Shown: positions 10,148 through 22,795 of the stretch, piece by piece
Layout: each line of letters starts with the position of its first letter
Position numbering within the stretch: position 1 is the stretch's first letter
Translations under genes and position numbers: made by a program
The notes under the pieces: model-generated
Told to the model about the DNA's origin: nothing
The model's input: the letters and a program-made list of their open reading frames with translations, nothing else
Databases searched by the model: none
Source of the DNA: Pseudomonas tremae
GTDB taxonomy: Bacteria; Pseudomonadota; Gammaproteobacteria; Pseudomonadales; Pseudomonadaceae
Reading direction: 5' to 3'
Assembly (NCBI RefSeq): GCF_001401155.1
Contig: NZ_LJRO01000090.1
Location: forward strand, 1 to 64,000
DNA length: 64,000 nucleotides

Positions 10148-10653
10148 TGGCTTGGCTCCTTGGCCTCGTTGCGGCCCAGATGGAATGCCGTGATGGCTGC
10201 GGCAAGCAGCAGCATCGAGGCGAGTTCCACCACCAGCAGATAGGGCCCGAACAGGCTGATGCCGACCGCTTTGGCGTCGACCGTGGTGTGACCGATGGCA
10301 GCACCGGTCTGGTTGGCGAAGAGGACGTACAGCAACTCGGCAAGCAACAGCGTGCCGAGAATCACCGGGCCTATCCAGATGCCGGGTTTGAGCCAGGCTC
10401 GTTCCTGCTGAACCGAAGCCGGACCCAGGTTCAGCATCATCACCACAAACACAAACAGAACCATGATCGCGCCCGCATAGGCGATAACTTCCAGTACCCC
10501 GGCAAACGGCGCGCCAAGGCTGAAAAATGTCATCGCAACAGCGATCAGCGAGATGATCAGGTAGAGCAGGGCATGCACCGGATTCGTGTTGGTGATCACC
10601 CGCAGGGTGGACACAACAGCGATACCGGATGCGAAATAGAAAGCGAATTCCAT
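10144..10653 (-). CDS. nuoJ: NADH-quinone oxidoreductase subunit J
   Basis: The 169-residue, five-helix subunit of complex I lies next to NuoK and contains the conformationally mobile third helix ([19 protein letters not shown]). The open frame extends upstream to 10749, but I start at ATG 10653 (MEFAFYF), which has a good AGGAAG Shine-Dalgarno and gives the family length. It follows nuoI by 10 bases and overlaps nuoK by four. Confidence 0.96.
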
Positions 10654-10663
10654 CTTTACTTCC

Positions 10664-11212
10664 TTAAGGCAGCAAGCTCTTGACGTTGATCGGCTCGGCT
10701 TCATTCTGTGCGGAGCCCTTGGGCTTGCCGCCGATCGCCATACCGGCAACGCGATAGAAGTTGTAGTCGGGGTTCTTGCCGGGACCGGAGATCAGCAGAT
10801 CTTCTTTCTCGTACACCAGATCCTGACGTTTGAAGTCGGCCATCTCGAAGTCCGGCGTGAGCTGGATTGCGGTGGTAGGGCAGGCTTCCTCACACAGGCC
10901 GCAGAAAATGCAGCGTGAGAAGTTGATGCGGAAAAAATCCGGGTACCAGCGTCCGTCCTCTGTTTCTGCCTTCTGCAACGAGATACAACCAACCGGGCAT
11001 GCCACGGCGCACAGGTTGCACGCCACACAGCGTTCTTCTCCGTCCGGGTCGCGGGTCAGCACGATGCGGCCACGGTAGCGAGGCGGCAGATACACTTGCT
11101 CCTCTGGGTATTGCAGGGTGTCGCGTTTGCGGAAGCCGTGACCGAACACCATCACCATGCTGCGCAACTGGGTACCAGTACCCTTAACGATGTCACCAAT
11201 ATATTTGAACAT
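10664..11212 (-). CDS. nuoI: NADH-quinone oxidoreductase subunit I
   Basis: The 182-residue peripheral-arm subunit carries the two [4Fe-4S] clusters N6a and N6b on the electron path to N2. The two ferredoxin motifs are [15 protein letters not shown] and [12 protein letters not shown], each with the fourth Cys for the other cluster. The N-terminal part lies along the membrane and binds NuoH. Length matches other gammaproteobacterial NuoI proteins. Confidence 0.97.
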   Translation of the reverse strand: MFKYIGDIVKGTGTQLRSMVMVFGHGFRKRDTLQYPEEQVYLPPRYRGRIVLTRDPDGEERCVACNLCAVACPVGCISLQKAETEDGRWYPDFFRINFSRCIFCGLCEEACPTTAIQLTPDFEMADFKRQDLVYEKEDLLISGPGKNPDYNFYRVAGMAIGGKPKGSAQNEAEPINVKSLLP

Positions 11213-11223
11213 GGGTCAAATCC

Positions 11224-12231
11224 TCACTGAACCGAGCCTGCCGGTGTGTTCAACAACACGATCGCAGCAGTCACCAGCAAATTGATCAGGGTCAGCGGCA
11301 GACAGAACTTCCAGCTGAAATCCATGACCTGGTCATAACGCGGGCGCGGGATGGAAGCGCGCAGCAGAATGAACAGCATGATGAAGAACGCGGTTTTCAA
11401 GGCGAACCAGAAGAACGCAAGCGATGGCAGGATATCGAACGGACCGTGCCAGCCACCGAAGAACAGCGTAACCAGCAGCGCCGAGATCAGGATGATCCCG
11501 ATGTATTCACCCACGAAGAACATGCCCCATTTCATGCCTGCATATTCAATGTGGTAGCCGTCAGCCAGTTCCTGCTCGGCTTCCGGCTGGTCAAACGGGT
11601 GACGGTGAGTGACCGCAACGCCTGCGATGAAGAACGTACAGAAGCCGAAGAACTGCGGAATGATGAACCACAGGTTCTGCGCCTGATATTCGACGATGTC
11701 GCGCATGTTGAACGAGCCGACCTGAACCACGATGCCCATCAGCGCCAGGCCCATGAACACTTCGTAGGATACAGTTTGCGCCGAAGCACGCAGGCTGCCC
11801 AACAGGGCGAACTTGTTGTTGCTCGACCAGCCCGCAAACAAGACGGCATACACCGACAGACCGGCCATAGCGAAGAAGAACAGCAGGCCGATGTTCAGGT
11901 CCGCCACGCCCCAGTTAGGTGTGATCGGAATCACAGCGAAGGCGATCAACAAGGCGCTCATGGCCACGACCGGTGCCAAGGTGAATATCACCTTGTCGGC
12001 GAACGGTGGTGTCCAGTCTTCCTTGAAGAACATCTTCAGCATGTCGGCTGCGATCTGGAACATGCCGAACGGGCCAACGCGGTTCGGGCCGTAGCGGTCC
12101 TGCCACCAACCCAGCAGACGACGTTCCACAAAGCTCAGCAGCGCGCCGCAGACCACCACGGCCAGCAGCACGACAATGGCCTTGACCGCAGCAAGTATCG
12201 CGTCAATCACATCAGGGGTGAACCAGGTCAT
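11224..12231 (-). CDS. nuoH: NADH-quinone oxidoreductase subunit H
   Basis: The 335-residue membrane subunit has eight helices and forms much of the quinone-binding chamber with NuoB and NuoD. Conserved features are [21 protein letters not shown] near the N-terminus, the acidic loop [21 protein letters not shown] and the C-terminal [13 protein letters not shown]. Its start overlaps the nuoG stop by four bases. Confidence 0.97.
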   Translation of the reverse strand: MTWFTPDVIDAILAAVKAIVVLLAVVVCGALLSFVERRLLGWWQDRYGPNRVGPFGMFQIAADMLKMFFKEDWTPPFADKVIFTLAPVVAMSALLIAFAVIPITPNWGVADLNIGLLFFFAMAGLSVYAVLFAGWSSNNKFALLGSLRASAQTVSYEVFMGLALMGIVVQVGSFNMRDIVEYQAQNLWFIIPQFFGFCTFFIAGVAVTHRHPFDQPEAEQELADGYHIEYAGMKWGMFFVGEYIGIILISALLVTLFFGGWHGPFDILPSLAFFWFALKTAFFIMLFILLRASIPRPRYDQVMDFSWKFCLPLTLINLLVTAAIVLLNTPAGSVQ

Positions 12232-14945
12232 TGCGCTGCCTCCTGCAGACCGTCAACGGATTTGCCGAAGATAGCTGGTGGAATGCCTGGCAAACCGGCC
12301 GGCAATGCCACCAGGCCGGCGCCCAGTTCTTCATTGATACGTAGCGGCAGTGTCAGCGACTGTCCTGCAACGCTCAGCGAAAGCAGGGCACCTTCGTTGA
12401 CGCCCAGACGATCGGCTTCGGACTTGGCCAGTGCCACGTATGGCTGGGGAATGCGCTCTTGAACCGGTGCAGCCAGTGACGAGGTCTCGTCGCTGCCGAA
12501 CAGGTGGAAGAACGGCACGACCTGCCAGGTACCGCGCTCCGGGGAAAACGCGCGTGGAACACCGGAGAACCACGACAGACCATCGCCATGGCTTTCGATC
12601 AGGCGGGTGCCTGGGTCGCCGGCGCGCAAATGACCGCCAACTTCGTCCTGGAACTTGTTCCAGGCTTGCGGCGAGTTCCAGCCCGGCGACCAGGCGAATG
12701 GCACCTGCTGACGAGGTTCAGCAGAACCCGAGTAGCCTTCCATGGAGAAGGAGAAGGCGGTATCGATGTCTTGCGAGGTACGAGGCTCATGCACACTGAT
12801 GTTCGCGCGCATCGCTGTACGACCGCTGTAGCGCAGCGGTTCGCGAGCCAGCTTCAGGCCTTTGATGCGGAACGAGGCAGACGGTGCAGCATTGACGATA
12901 CCGGCGAGTTGCGCAGAGCTGCCAGCACAGGCTTCGGTGACGTGATCAAGCTGAGTCCAGTCAACCGGCTTGTTCAGCAAGGTCGCGCGCAGGGCATGCA
13001 TCCAGCGCCAGCCTTCGTGAACCAGAATGGCAGGGTCCAGATAGGTCGGGTCGAACACTTGGAAGAAGCGCTGAGCGCGGCCCTCCTGGCTGACCAGTGT
13101 GCCATCGCCTTCGGCAAAGCTGGCTGCTGGCAGAACCAGATGTGCGCGATCAACAGTCGGTGTTTTCTGATGGTCAGCAACGATCACCACTTTCGCAGCG
13201 CTCAGCGCAGCGTCGACGATTTTGGCGTCCACACGGCGATACAGATCGTTTTCCAGAACCACAATGGCGTCGGCCTGACCGGAAATCACTGCCTGCAGTG
13301 CAGCATCGACAGACTCACCGCCGAACATCGCCAGGCCCATGCTGTTGGCTTCTGGCACGATCAGGCTGATTGAGCCCTGTTTGTCGCGTAGCTTCAGAGC
13401 CTTGGCAATGTTTGCCGCTGCTTCGATCAACGCTGTCGAACCCAGCGAACTGCCGGAAATGATCAGCGGGCGCTTGGCCGCGAGGAGGGCGTCGGCAATA
13501 CGTTGCGCCAGTTCCAGCGCTTCGCTGTCCAGACCTTCAACGGCCGGTGCGCTGGCGTCTAGTGCGTGGGCAACAGCGAAGCCGATGCGTGCGAGGTCAT
13601 CCGGTGCGGCGTGGACACATTCTTCTGCAATGTCGTCGAGTCGGGTTTCAGCCAGGCTGGCGATGAACAGCGGATTCAGTTCATGCTGACCGATGTTCTT
13701 CACAGCAGCATCGAGCCACGGCTGGACTTTCATCGCTGCGGCCATGTCTTCGGCCTTGCCCTTGACGGCCTGACGCAGGCCCAGCGCCATGCGCGCTGCG
13801 GTCTGGGTCAGGTCTTCGCCAAGGACGAAAATGGCGTCGTGATCTTCGATGTCTCGCAGGGTAGGAATCGGCAGCGGGCTGTCGTTCAGCACCTTGAGGA
13901 TCAGGCGTACACGTTCCAGCTCGCCGGCTTCGATACCACTGTAGAAGTGTTCGGCCCCGACCAGTTCGCGCAGGGCATAGTTGCTTTCCAGACTGGCACG
14001 AGGCGAGCCGATGCCGACAATATTGCGACCGCGCAACAGGTCAGCGGCCTTGTCCAGTGCCTGATCCAGGCTCAGCTTGACCTGACCATCAGCCAGTAAT
14101 GGCTGACGTGGACGGTCTGTGCGGTTGACATAGCCGTAGCCAAAACGACCGCGGTCACACAGGAAGTACTGGTTGACCGAACCGTTATAGCGGTTTTCGA
14201 TGCGGCGCAGCTCACCGTAACGCTCGCCTGGGCTGATGTTGCAACCGCTGGAGCAGCCGTGGCAGATGCTCGGCGAGAACTGCATGTCCCATTTGCGGTT
14301 GTAGCGCTCGGAGTGAGTCTTGTCGGTAAACACACCGGTCGGGCAGACTTCGGTGAGGTTGCCGGAGAACTCGCTTTCCAGCGTGCCATCTTCGACGCGG
14401 CCGAAGTACACGTTGTCGTGAGCGCCGTAAACGCCCAGGTCGGTGCCGCCAGCGTAGTCTTTATAGAAGCGCACGCAACGATAACAGGCGATGCAGCGGT
14501 TCATCTCATGCGCGATGAACGGCCCCAGCTCCTGATTCTGGTGGGTGCGTTTGGTGAAGCGATAACGGCGCTCGTTATGGCCGGTCATCACCGTCATGTC
14601 CTGCAGGTGGCAGTGACCGCCTTCCTCACAGACAGGGCAGTCGTGCGGATGGTTGGTCATCAGCCATTCGACGACACTGGCCCGAAAGGCCTTGGATTCA
14701 TCGTCTTCGATGGAGATCCAGGTGTTGTCGGTGGCTGGTGTCATGCAGGACATGACGATACGACCACGGGTGTCGTTTTCGTCGGTGTACTGCTTGACCG
14801 CGCACTGGCGACAGGCGCCAACGCTGCCAAGGGCGGGGTGCCAGCAGAAATAAGGGATGTCGAGGCCCAGCGACAGACATGCCTGTAACAGGTTGTCTGC
14901 ACCATCGACTTCGAGCGCTTTGCCGTCTACGTGAATAGTAGCCAT
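12228..14945 (-). CDS. nuoG: NADH-quinone oxidoreductase subunit G
   Basis: The 905-residue largest soluble subunit of complex I carries a chain of Fe-S clusters. Visible ligands are the N-terminal [2Fe-2S] set ([15 protein letters not shown]), the His-Cys3 N5 cluster region ([16 protein letters not shown]), the N4 motif [10 protein letters not shown] and the N7 motif CHGCSSGC at about residue 228. A molybdopterin-oxidoreductase-like domain without evident cofactor function follows. Unlike its neighbours it is not overlapped by the gene before it: a 135-base gap separates it from nuoF. Confidence 0.97.
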   Translation of the reverse strand: MATIHVDGKALEVDGADNLLQACLSLGLDIPYFCWHPALGSVGACRQCAVKQYTDENDTRGRIVMSCMTPATDNTWISIEDDESKAFRASVVEWLMTNHPHDCPVCEEGGHCHLQDMTVMTGHNERRYRFTKRTHQNQELGPFIAHEMNRCIACYRCVRFYKDYAGGTDLGVYGAHDNVYFGRVEDGTLESEFSGNLTEVCPTGVFTDKTHSERYNRKWDMQFSPSICHGCSSGCNISPGERYGELRRIENRYNGSVNQYFLCDRGRFGYGYVNRTDRPRQPLLADGQVKLSLDQALDKAADLLRGRNIVGIGSPRASLESNYALRELVGAEHFYSGIEAGELERVRLILKVLNDSPLPIPTLRDIEDHDAIFVLGEDLTQTAARMALGLRQAVKGKAEDMAAAMKVQPWLDAAVKNIGQHELNPLFIASLAETRLDDIAEECVHAAPDDLARIGFAVAHALDASAPAVEGLDSEALELAQRIADALLAAKRPLIISGSSLGSTALIEAAANIAKALKLRDKQGSISLIVPEANSMGLAMFGGESVDAALQAVISGQADAIVVLENDLYRRVDAKIVDAALSAAKVVIVADHQKTPTVDRAHLVLPAASFAEGDGTLVSQEGRAQRFFQVFDPTYLDPAILVHEGWRWMHALRATLLNKPVDWTQLDHVTEACAGSSAQLAGIVNAAPSASFRIKGLKLAREPLRYSGRTAMRANISVHEPRTSQDIDTAFSFSMEGYSGSAEPRQQVPFAWSPGWNSPQAWNKFQDEVGGHLRAGDPGTRLIESHGDGLSWFSGVPRAFSPERGTWQVVPFFHLFGSDETSSLAAPVQERIPQPYVALAKSEADRLGVNEGALLSLSVAGQSLTLPLRINEELGAGLVALPAGLPGIPPAIFGKSVDGLQEAAQ

Positions 14946-15080
14946 GGTTCAAAGGTCTTCGTTGGCCCGTTGTCAGCGGGCGTGGCTAATGGAATCTCGG
15001 TAGTACCCGTATCGTTCAGCCCGCAGGCGTCAGCAGGTACGAGGACGGCAGCCCGAACAGCCGCCGACCGTTGTGTCTTG

Positions 15081-16439
15081 TTATGCGCCGACCACAGTCG
15101 GACTTTTACCCGGAACAAGTGTGGACGCGCTGGCGGGCGCTATGCCTGCTTCGAACTCCGAGCGGAAGTACTTGATTGCACTGCCAAGCGGCTCGACGGC
15201 ACCTGGTGCGTGAGCGCAGAACGTCTTGCCAGGGCCAAGGAAATTGACCAGTCCCAGCAGGGTTTCGATATCCCCCGGCTGACCCTGGCCCATTTCGATG
15301 GCGCGAAGCATCTTCACGCTCCACGGCAGGCCGTCACGGCAAGGGGTGCAGAAACCACAGGATTCCTGGGCAAAGAACTCTTCCATGTTGCGCAGCAGCG
15401 ACACCATGTTGACCGAATCGTCTACAGCCATCGCCAGTCCGGTGCCCATTCGGGTGCCGACCTTGGCAATACCGCCAGCGTACATCTGCGCATCCAGATG
15501 CTCTGGCAGCAGGAAGCCGGTTCCCGCGCCGCCTGGCTGCCAGCACTTGAGCTTGAAACCGTCGCGCATGCCACCGGCATAGTCTTCGAACAGTTCGCGA
15601 GCCTGCACGCCGAAAGGCAACTCCCACAAACCGGGGTTCTTGACCTTGCCGGAGAAGCCCATCAGCTTGGTGCCGTGGTCTTCACTGCCTTCGCGGGCAA
15701 GCGACTTGTACCAGTCGTTGCCGTTATTGACGATGGCTGGCACGTTGCACAGCGTCTCGACATTGTTCACGCAGGTCGGCTTGCCCCAGACGCCTACGGC
15801 GGCGGGGAAGGGTGGCTTGGAGCGCGGGTTGGCACGGCGGCCTTCGAGCGAGTTGATCAGAGCGGTTTCTTCACCGCAGATATAACGACCGGCGCCGGTA
15901 TGCACGAACAGCTCGAAGTCGAAACCAGTGCCCAGGATGTTTTTGCCCAGCAGACCGGCAGCCTTGGCTTCAGCCACGGCACGGTTCAAGTGCTTCGCAG
16001 CCGTTACATATTCGCCTCGCAGGAAGATGTAGCCGCGATAGGCCTTGAGCGCGCGTGCGCTGATCAGCATGCCCTCGATCAGCAGATGGGGCAATTGCTC
16101 CATCAGCATGCGGTCTTTCCAGGTGTTGGGCTCCATTTCATCCGCATTGCACAGCAGGTAGCGGATGTTCATGGATTCGTCTTTGGGCATCAGGCCCCAT
16201 TTCACGCCAGTCGGGAAGCCCGCACCGCCGCGACCTTTGAGGCCGGAGTCCTTGACCGACTGAACGATATCGTCAGGCGCCTGCTGGGTCAGCGCCTTGC
16301 GCGCCGCTGCATAGCCGTCTTTGGTCTGATATTCGTCGAGCCAGACCGGCTCGCCGTCATCACGCAGACGCCAGGTCAGCGGGTGGGTTTCAGCCGTACG
16401 CGTAATGCGGTTGGCTGGGCCGAAGGAAGTGATGGTCAT
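15081..16439 (-). CDS. nuoF: NADH-quinone oxidoreductase subunit F
   Basis: The 452-residue NADH-oxidising subunit binds FMN, NADH and [4Fe-4S] cluster N3. The FMN/NADH glycine-rich loop is [10 protein letters not shown] (about residue 70) and the second is [19 protein letters not shown]. The cluster ligands are CGFCTPC with a fourth Cys in TFCAHAPG. Its start overlaps the nuoE stop by four bases. The last 20 or so residues after FRSEFEAG are poorly conserved. Confidence 0.97.
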   Translation of the reverse strand: MTITSFGPANRITRTAETHPLTWRLRDDGEPVWLDEYQTKDGYAAARKALTQQAPDDIVQSVKDSGLKGRGGAGFPTGVKWGLMPKDESMNIRYLLCNADEMEPNTWKDRMLMEQLPHLLIEGMLISARALKAYRGYIFLRGEYVTAAKHLNRAVAEAKAAGLLGKNILGTGFDFELFVHTGAGRYICGEETALINSLEGRRANPRSKPPFPAAVGVWGKPTCVNNVETLCNVPAIVNNGNDWYKSLAREGSEDHGTKLMGFSGKVKNPGLWELPFGVQARELFEDYAGGMRDGFKLKCWQPGGAGTGFLLPEHLDAQMYAGGIAKVGTRMGTGLAMAVDDSVNMVSLLRNMEEFFAQESCGFCTPCRDGLPWSVKMLRAIEMGQGQPGDIETLLGLVNFLGPGKTFCAHAPGAVEPLGSAIKYFRSEFEAGIAPASASTLVPGKSPTVVGA

Positions 16440-16933
16440 AGGTAACCCTCCAGCATCTTGGCAACGCCAGCAGGCTGTACATCGCCGAAAGTGTCGTCAT
16501 CGACCATCACGGCCGGGGCCTTGTCGCAGTTACCGAGGCAGCATACCGGCAGCAAGGTGAAGCGGCCGTCAGCAGTAGTTTGCCCAAGGCCGATACCCAG
16601 CGAAGTTTTGATTTCGTCCACCACGTTCTCGTGACCACCGATGAAGCACACCATGCTGTTGCAGACACGAATGATGTGACGTCCGACCGGCTGGCGGAAT
16701 ATCTGGCTGTAGAAGGTCGCAACACCTTCGACGTCGCTCGCCGGGATACCCAGCAGATCGCCGATCGCATAGATGGCGCCGTCCGGCACCCAGCCACGTT
16801 CCTTTTGAACGATTTTCAGGGCTTCGATGGACGCCGCGCGCGGGTCTTCGTAGTGATGCATCTCATGCTCGATGGCCGAGCGCTCGGTTTCGCTCAGAGC
16901 GAAACGGTCAGTCTGGATTAGCGGGCTATTCAT
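16436..16933 (-). CDS. nuoE: NADH-quinone oxidoreductase subunit E
   Basis: The 165-residue thioredoxin-like subunit binds [2Fe-2S] cluster N1a next to the FMN of NuoF. The four cysteines are in [11 protein letters not shown] and [10 protein letters not shown]. It lies between nuoCD, three bases upstream, and nuoF, which it overlaps. Confidence 0.97.
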   Translation of the reverse strand: MNSPLIQTDRFALSETERSAIEHEMHHYEDPRAASIEALKIVQKERGWVPDGAIYAIGDLLGIPASDVEGVATFYSQIFRQPVGRHIIRVCNSMVCFIGGHENVVDEIKTSLGIGLGQTTADGRFTLLPVCCLGNCDKAPAVMVDDDTFGDVQPAGVAKMLEGYL

Positions 16934-16935
16934 GC

Positions 16936-18726
<1,791 letters not shown>

Positions 18727-18791
18727 TCACTTCGGTCAACGTACAGAATCAACCCCGGTTCCTGTCTTTTTTATAAGCAGAACGGGCTGTA

Positions 18792-19472
18792 TCAGACTTC
18801 GTCGGGGCTGCGCAGGTTGGTCACCTGAATACGCTGTTCGCGGCGCTGTTCCTTTTGCGAAGGCATCTCGGCGCGGTACACGCCTTGATCGCCTACAACC
18901 CAGGAAAGTGGGCGACGCTCCTTGCCGATGGATTCCTGCAGCAGCATCAGGCCTTGCAGAAAAGCTTCGGGGCGGGGCGGGCAGCCGGGCACGTAGACAT
19001 CCACGGGAAGGAATTTGTCCACCCCCTGGACCACTGAGTAGATGTCGTACATGCCACCGGAGTTGGCACACGAGCCCATGGAAATGACCCACTTGGGCTC
19101 GAGCATTTGCTCGTAGAGACGCTGGATGATCGGCGCCATCTTGATGAAGCAGGTACCGGCAATAACCATGAAGTCTGCCTGACGCGGCGATGCCCTGATG
19201 ACTTCGGCGCCGAAGCGTGCGATGTCATGGGGAGCCGTGAAGGCAGTGGTCATTTCCACATAGCAGCACGACAGGCCGAAGTTGTAAGGCCAAAGGGAGT
19301 TCTTGCGACCCCAGTTGACCGCACCGTTCAGCACGTCTTCCAGCTTGCCCATGTAGATGTTTTTGTGGACTTGATCTTCTAACGGATCGGAGACGGTTTC
19401 CCGCTTGCCGATGGGGTACTGCTCGTTAGGAGCGTCCGGGTCGATCCTGGTGAGATTATATTGCATCGCCAA
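18792..19472 (-). CDS. nuoB: NADH-quinone oxidoreductase subunit B
   Basis: The 226-residue subunit holds the terminal [4Fe-4S] cluster N2, which reduces quinone. The ligands are the tandem cysteines in LSCCYVEM, the Cys in MGSCANSGG and that in [10 protein letters not shown]. It follows nuoA by four bases; a 74-base gap then precedes nuoCD. Confidence 0.97.
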   Translation of the reverse strand: MAMQYNLTRIDPDAPNEQYPIGKRETVSDPLEDQVHKNIYMGKLEDVLNGAVNWGRKNSLWPYNFGLSCCYVEMTTAFTAPHDIARFGAEVIRASPRQADFMVIAGTCFIKMAPIIQRLYEQMLEPKWVISMGSCANSGGMYDIYSVVQGVDKFLPVDVYVPGCPPRPEAFLQGLMLLQESIGKERRPLSWVVGDQGVYRAEMPSQKEQRREQRIQVTNLRSPDEV

Positions 19473-19476
19473 AGCC

Positions 19477-19890
19477 TCATTGTTTCAGCTTCGCTTGCCG
19501 ATTACGGCGACCTTCAGGAGCCCAGTCAAGAGCGCCAACCCGCCATAGGTAGACAAGACCTGCCAACAGAATTGCTATGAAAACGAGAGCTTCGGCGAAT
19601 CCGGTCCAGCCGCTTTCGCGGACGGACACAGACCAGGCAAAGAGAAAAAGGGCTTCGATGTCAAAGATCACGAAAAGCATCGCGACCAGATAGAATTTTG
19701 CGGAGAGCCGCAGACGCGCACTGCCGGTTGGCAGCATGCCGGATTCGAAAGGTTCGTTCTTGCTGCGGCCCCAGGCCTTGCTTCCGAGCAGGCTGGACAG
19801 ACCGAGCATGAAGGCGCAAAGGCCGACAACCCCCAAAAGGAAAATGGCGAAGCCCCAATTGTGGGCAATCAGACCTGTCGATTCGGGCAT
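19477..19890 (-). CDS. nuoA: NADH-quinone oxidoreductase subunit A
   Basis: The 137-residue, three-helix membrane subunit of complex I is the first gene of the operon. The conserved stretch between helices 1 and 2 ([23 protein letters not shown]) and the helix-2 motif [11 protein letters not shown] are present. The operon promoter must lie in the 460-base region upstream, which also holds a possible Fur site. Confidence 0.96.
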   Translation of the reverse strand: MPESTGLIAHNWGFAIFLLGVVGLCAFMLGLSSLLGSKAWGRSKNEPFESGMLPTGSARLRLSAKFYLVAMLFVIFDIEALFLFAWSVSVRESGWTGFAEALVFIAILLAGLVYLWRVGALDWAPEGRRNRQAKLKQ

Positions 19891-20146
19891 GCTGGCAGTC
19901 CTTGTTAGAGAGCAAAGGTCTCTGTGCTTGATAAAGAGTCGAGGCAGTGACGAAATGTCGCAGCGCGGTCAACGAATTGATTTTATGTGCAAACAGTTGG
20001 CAAGTAAATTTTCTACATCAAATTTATTTACCGAATCAATCACAGTCTGCCCTCTGACTGGGCTGCAGGCCCTGCCAGGCGGGCACTGACAGGTTTTTCG
20101 GCGATTATATTTCCAGAAGACAAAAAAGGGCGAAACGAAATTTGAA

Positions 20147-20161
20147 TGATAATTGATATCA
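20147..20161 (-). promoter_or_regulatory. Possible Fur box upstream of nuoA
   Basis: TGATAAT-T-GATATCA matches the 7-1-7 Fur inverted repeat (TGATAAT-N-ATTATCA) at 12 of 14 positions. It lies 257 bases upstream of nuoA, far for a simple repressor site, so it may serve a distal nuo promoter or an unseen transcript. Confidence 0.35.
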
Positions 20162-20297
20162 TTTAAACGCTCTGGATAGTTTATGCCTAGTTAGTCAAGC
20201 GGTAGTTGTCAGCAATGACAGTTAGAAAGTGCGCCCTTTTTAGCATTTCTGAAAGAGCAGATGATTGTCCAAGGTCAATTCAGGCAATGCCTGACAG

Positions 20298-20333
20298 AAA
20301 AAACAGGCCGCCCCTACGGACGGCCTGTTTTTT
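20298..20333. terminator. Terminator after aceA
   Basis: AAAAAACAGGCCG pairs perfectly with CGGCCTGTTTTTT around a 10-base loop, 20 bases beyond the aceA stop. It is symmetrical and can work in both directions. Confidence 0.9.
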
Positions 20334-20352
20334 CAACGCGTTGCGCGATGGG

Positions 20353-21678
20353 TCAGTGGAATTGCTCTTCTTCTGTGGAGCCGGTAAGTGCGGTCACTGA
20401 AGACACGCCGCCCTGGATCACGGTGGTCATGTCGTCGAAATAACCGGTACCTACCTCCTGCTGGTGAGCCACAAAGGTGTAGCCCTTGGCGGCATCGGCG
20501 AACTCCTGTTCCTGCAGCTTCACATATGCCGTCATGTCGTTGCGCGCGTAGTCGTGCGCCAGGTTGAACATGCTGTGCCACATGTTGTGGATGCCCGCCA
20601 GGGTAATGAACTGGTGCTTGTAGCCCATGGCTGACAGTTCGCGCTGAAATTTGGCAATGGTCGCGTCGTCGAGGTTTTTCTTCCAGTTGAAGGAGGGCGA
20701 GCAGTTGTACGACAGCAACTGATCCGGGTACTCCTTTTTGATCGCTTCGGCAAAGCGACGTGCTTCGTCCAGATCCGGTTTCGCCGTTTCGCACCAGATC
20801 AGGTCTGCATAGGGCGCGTAAGCCAGGCCGCGTGAAATGGCTTGATCAAGACCCGCGCGAACTTTGTAGAACCCTTCATGCGTGCGCTGGCCGGTCACGA
20901 AAGGTTTGTCGTAAGGGTCACAGTCGGAAGTCAGCAGATCGGCGGCGTTGGCGTCGGTGCGGGCCAGAATAATCGTTGGCACCCCGGCAACGTCGGCGGC
21001 AAGGCGCGCAGCAACCAGCTTCTGGATGGCCTCCTGAGTTGGTACCAGCACTTTGCCGCCCATGTGGCCGCATTTCTTCACTGAGGCGAGCTGATCCTCG
21101 AAGTGGACGCCAGCAGCGCCGGCCTCGATCATGCTCTTCATCAGTTCGTAGGCGTTGAGTACTCCACCAAAGCCGGCTTCCGCGTCGGCCACGATAGGCG
21201 CGAAGTAGTCGATGTAACCCTCATCCCCAGGCGCCTTGCCAGCCTTCCACTGGATCTGGTCGGCACGGCGAAACGCGTTGTTGATGCGTTTCACTACCGT
21301 GGGAACCGAGTCCACCGGGTACAGCGACTGATCCGGGTACATGGACTCGGCGGAGTTGTTGTCGGCGGCGACTTGCCAGCCGGACAGGTAGATGGCCTGA
21401 ATCCCGGCCTTGACTTGCTGAACCGCCTGGCCGCCGGTCAGCGCACCCATGCAGTTTACGAAGTCCTTGTCAGGGCGAAATGAAGGTTTGGCACCTTGCG
21501 TCACTAGGTTCCACAACTTGTCGGCGCCCAGTTTTGCAAAGGTGTGTTCAGGTTGAACCGAGCCTCGCAGGCGGACCACATCAGTTGCAGAATAAGTGCG
21601 GGTCACGTTTTTCCAGCGCGGATTTTCAGCCCAGTCTTTTTCGAGAGCCGCTATTTGTTGTTCGCGTGTCAGTGCCAT
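20353..21678 (-). CDS. aceA: Isocitrate lyase
   Basis: Cleaves isocitrate to glyoxylate and succinate, the first glyoxylate-shunt step, allowing growth on acetate and fatty acids. The 441-residue product has the signature KKCGHMGGK with the catalytic Cys near residue 200, and [15 protein letters not shown] in the C-terminal part. I start at ATG 21678 (MALTREQQ), which gives the length of the short-type enzyme; the frame reaches 21726 without a better start. It competes for isocitrate with the idh product encoded 9 kb away. A perfect TGTAGTG/CACTACA palindrome lies about 185 bases upstream and may be its regulatory site. Confidence 0.95.
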   Translation of the reverse strand: MALTREQQIAALEKDWAENPRWKNVTRTYSATDVVRLRGSVQPEHTFAKLGADKLWNLVTQGAKPSFRPDKDFVNCMGALTGGQAVQQVKAGIQAIYLSGWQVAADNNSAESMYPDQSLYPVDSVPTVVKRINNAFRRADQIQWKAGKAPGDEGYIDYFAPIVADAEAGFGGVLNAYELMKSMIEAGAAGVHFEDQLASVKKCGHMGGKVLVPTQEAIQKLVAARLAADVAGVPTIILARTDANAADLLTSDCDPYDKPFVTGQRTHEGFYKVRAGLDQAISRGLAYAPYADLIWCETAKPDLDEARRFAEAIKKEYPDQLLSYNCSPSFNWKKNLDDATIAKFQRELSAMGYKHQFITLAGIHNMWHSMFNLAHDYARNDMTAYVKLQEQEFADAAKGYTFVAHQQEVGTGYFDDMTTVIQGGVSSVTALTGSTEEEQFH

Positions 21679-21862
21679 TTCATAAACCCCAGGAAGTAGG
21701 TCTCGATTAAAGTCCTGCTCCGCCAAATGCCTCGTGTCTCATGGCACTGTAAATGGCTGCTCGCTGCTCGGCGCGTAACGATCAGGGCGCGTGTCACCGT
21801 GGGCTCCAGGCAGCGGGAGCGAGGCAATCATGCCTTGGGGTCTGGAAGGGCGTCAAACGTTT

Positions 21863-21888
21863 TGTAGTGCTTTTTTTGAATCACTACA
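21863..21888. promoter_or_regulatory. Palindrome upstream of aceA, possible RccR site
   Basis: TGTAGTG (21863-21869) and CACTACA (21882-21888) form a perfect 7-bp inverted repeat with a 12-base spacer, in an AT-rich stretch 185 bases before aceA. The half-sites resemble those I recall for RccR, a KDPG-responsive RpiR-family regulator of aceA in Pseudomonas. Binding is inferred. Confidence 0.5.
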
Positions 21889-21932
21889 TATTTGTAAGGT
21901 GAGACCGGATAGTCATTAAAAGGCCCGCAAGT

Positions 21933-21950
21933 GCTGGCTTTCACGCCAGC
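21933..21950 (-). terminator. Hairpin after the secretin-domain gene
   Basis: GCTGGC and GCCAGC pair just past the stop at 21956. No U-tract follows directly, only a TTTT 11 bases on, so this is at best a weak terminator. Confidence 0.4.
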
Positions 21951-21955
21951 CCTTG

Positions 21956-22687
21956 TTACTCAAGCGTTTCGACCTTGACTCGCAATACCATGTCGTTTCG
22001 ACCCTGCGTCGAATAGCGTTGTGCGATACCTCTCTGGTCAGCAACAGACTGGTCGCTATTGCTTGCAAGGGTGATCCATTCGCCTAGCCTCCCGCTGACC
22101 TGGCTGTCGGTGCTTTGCACCTTGATGGCGTCGGGCTGTTCCTGGCTCATGCGGTCATGGTTGGTGCTGATATTGAGGTGCACGGTATCGCCGGTCACGC
22201 TGGCCGTGACGTAAAACCCCTGAGTCACATTGCGGTACTCGGTGTTGTTCTGCGAATAGCCGTAAGAGTCCGTAGAGGAGGAGGTCAGCGGAACGCTTTG
22301 TCCGACCTGAATCAGCGCCGGTGTGCCTTCGCTGGTCTGTACCTGTTGCACGCCGCCCTCGCGGCTGGCAGTGCCATACTCGATAACCTGAGAGCCGCCG
22401 CTGCTGCGCATGGCGGTGTCGCTGGTATCGACACTGATCAACAGGCGCTTTGGTGCAGTGTCCAGCTGCGAGATAAGTGCACGAAGCTCTTCGATCTTGC
22501 GCGAGTCGGCGTTGACTATCAGCTGGTTGCCATAAGCGCTGACGGTACCGTCTGACCCTATAAAGGATTTGGCCACCGGCAGCAGGTCTGCGCTGGTGCG
22601 ATAGTTGAGCGGGACCACTTCAGTCGCCGCCAGCGCGCTGGCACTGAATGCGATGAGCAGTGTGACAAGCAAAGTGCGTAAAAGCAT
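21956..22687 (-). CDS. Exported protein with a secretin N-type short domain, function unknown
   Basis: A 243-residue protein with a Sec signal peptide (about 1-20, ending SASALA). A domain at about 22-90 matches the secretin N1/NolW-type fold (VVPLNYRTSADLLPVAKSFI, then GNQLIVNADSRKIEELRALI, then LDTAPKRLLISV). The rest is polar, rich in Ser/Thr/Gln, and ends in a beta-rich stretch resembling the start of a secretin barrel (TASVTGDTVHLNIS). The pore-forming secretin domain itself is absent. I start at ATG 22687, preceded by GGAG at seven bases; an ATG two codons earlier is possible. No secretion genes are nearby. It may be a stand-alone periplasmic or outer-membrane-associated protein; the role is unknown. 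Confidence 0.8.
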   Translation of the reverse strand: MLLRTLLVTLLIAFSASALAATEVVPLNYRTSADLLPVAKSFIGSDGTVSAYGNQLIVNADSRKIEELRALISQLDTAPKRLLISVDTSDTAMRSSGGSQVIEYGTASREGGVQQVQTSEGTPALIQVGQSVPLTSSSTDSYGYSQNNTEYRNVTQGFYVTASVTGDTVHLNISTNHDRMSQEQPDAIKVQSTDSQVSGRLGEWITLASNSDQSVADQRGIAQRYSTQGRNDMVLRVKVETLE

Positions 22688-22795
22688 GTTCATTCTCCGC
22701 GATGGGCGCGTGACACGTGATGCACGCATGCATTACGCATGAGTGTGCCTCTGTGTCGGCCGTTATGGATGCAAACTGAATGGCCAGACGCAAAA

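Larger units (their letters stand above)
19891..20352. other. Intergenic region between aceA and the nuo operon
   Basis: 462 bases with no credible gene. The half near nuoA is AT-rich (roughly 19980-20180), as expected for the nuo promoter. It contains a Fur-box-like palindrome. The other end holds the aceA terminator. Between about 20165 and 20290 I see nothing recognisable. Confidence 0.6.

Noticed and set aside
7986..10193. A 735-codon open frame on the plus strand opposite nuoL, nuoK and nuoJ
   Set aside because: It is the antisense shadow of strongly conserved nuo genes in GC-rich DNA, with no recognisable domain or start signal.
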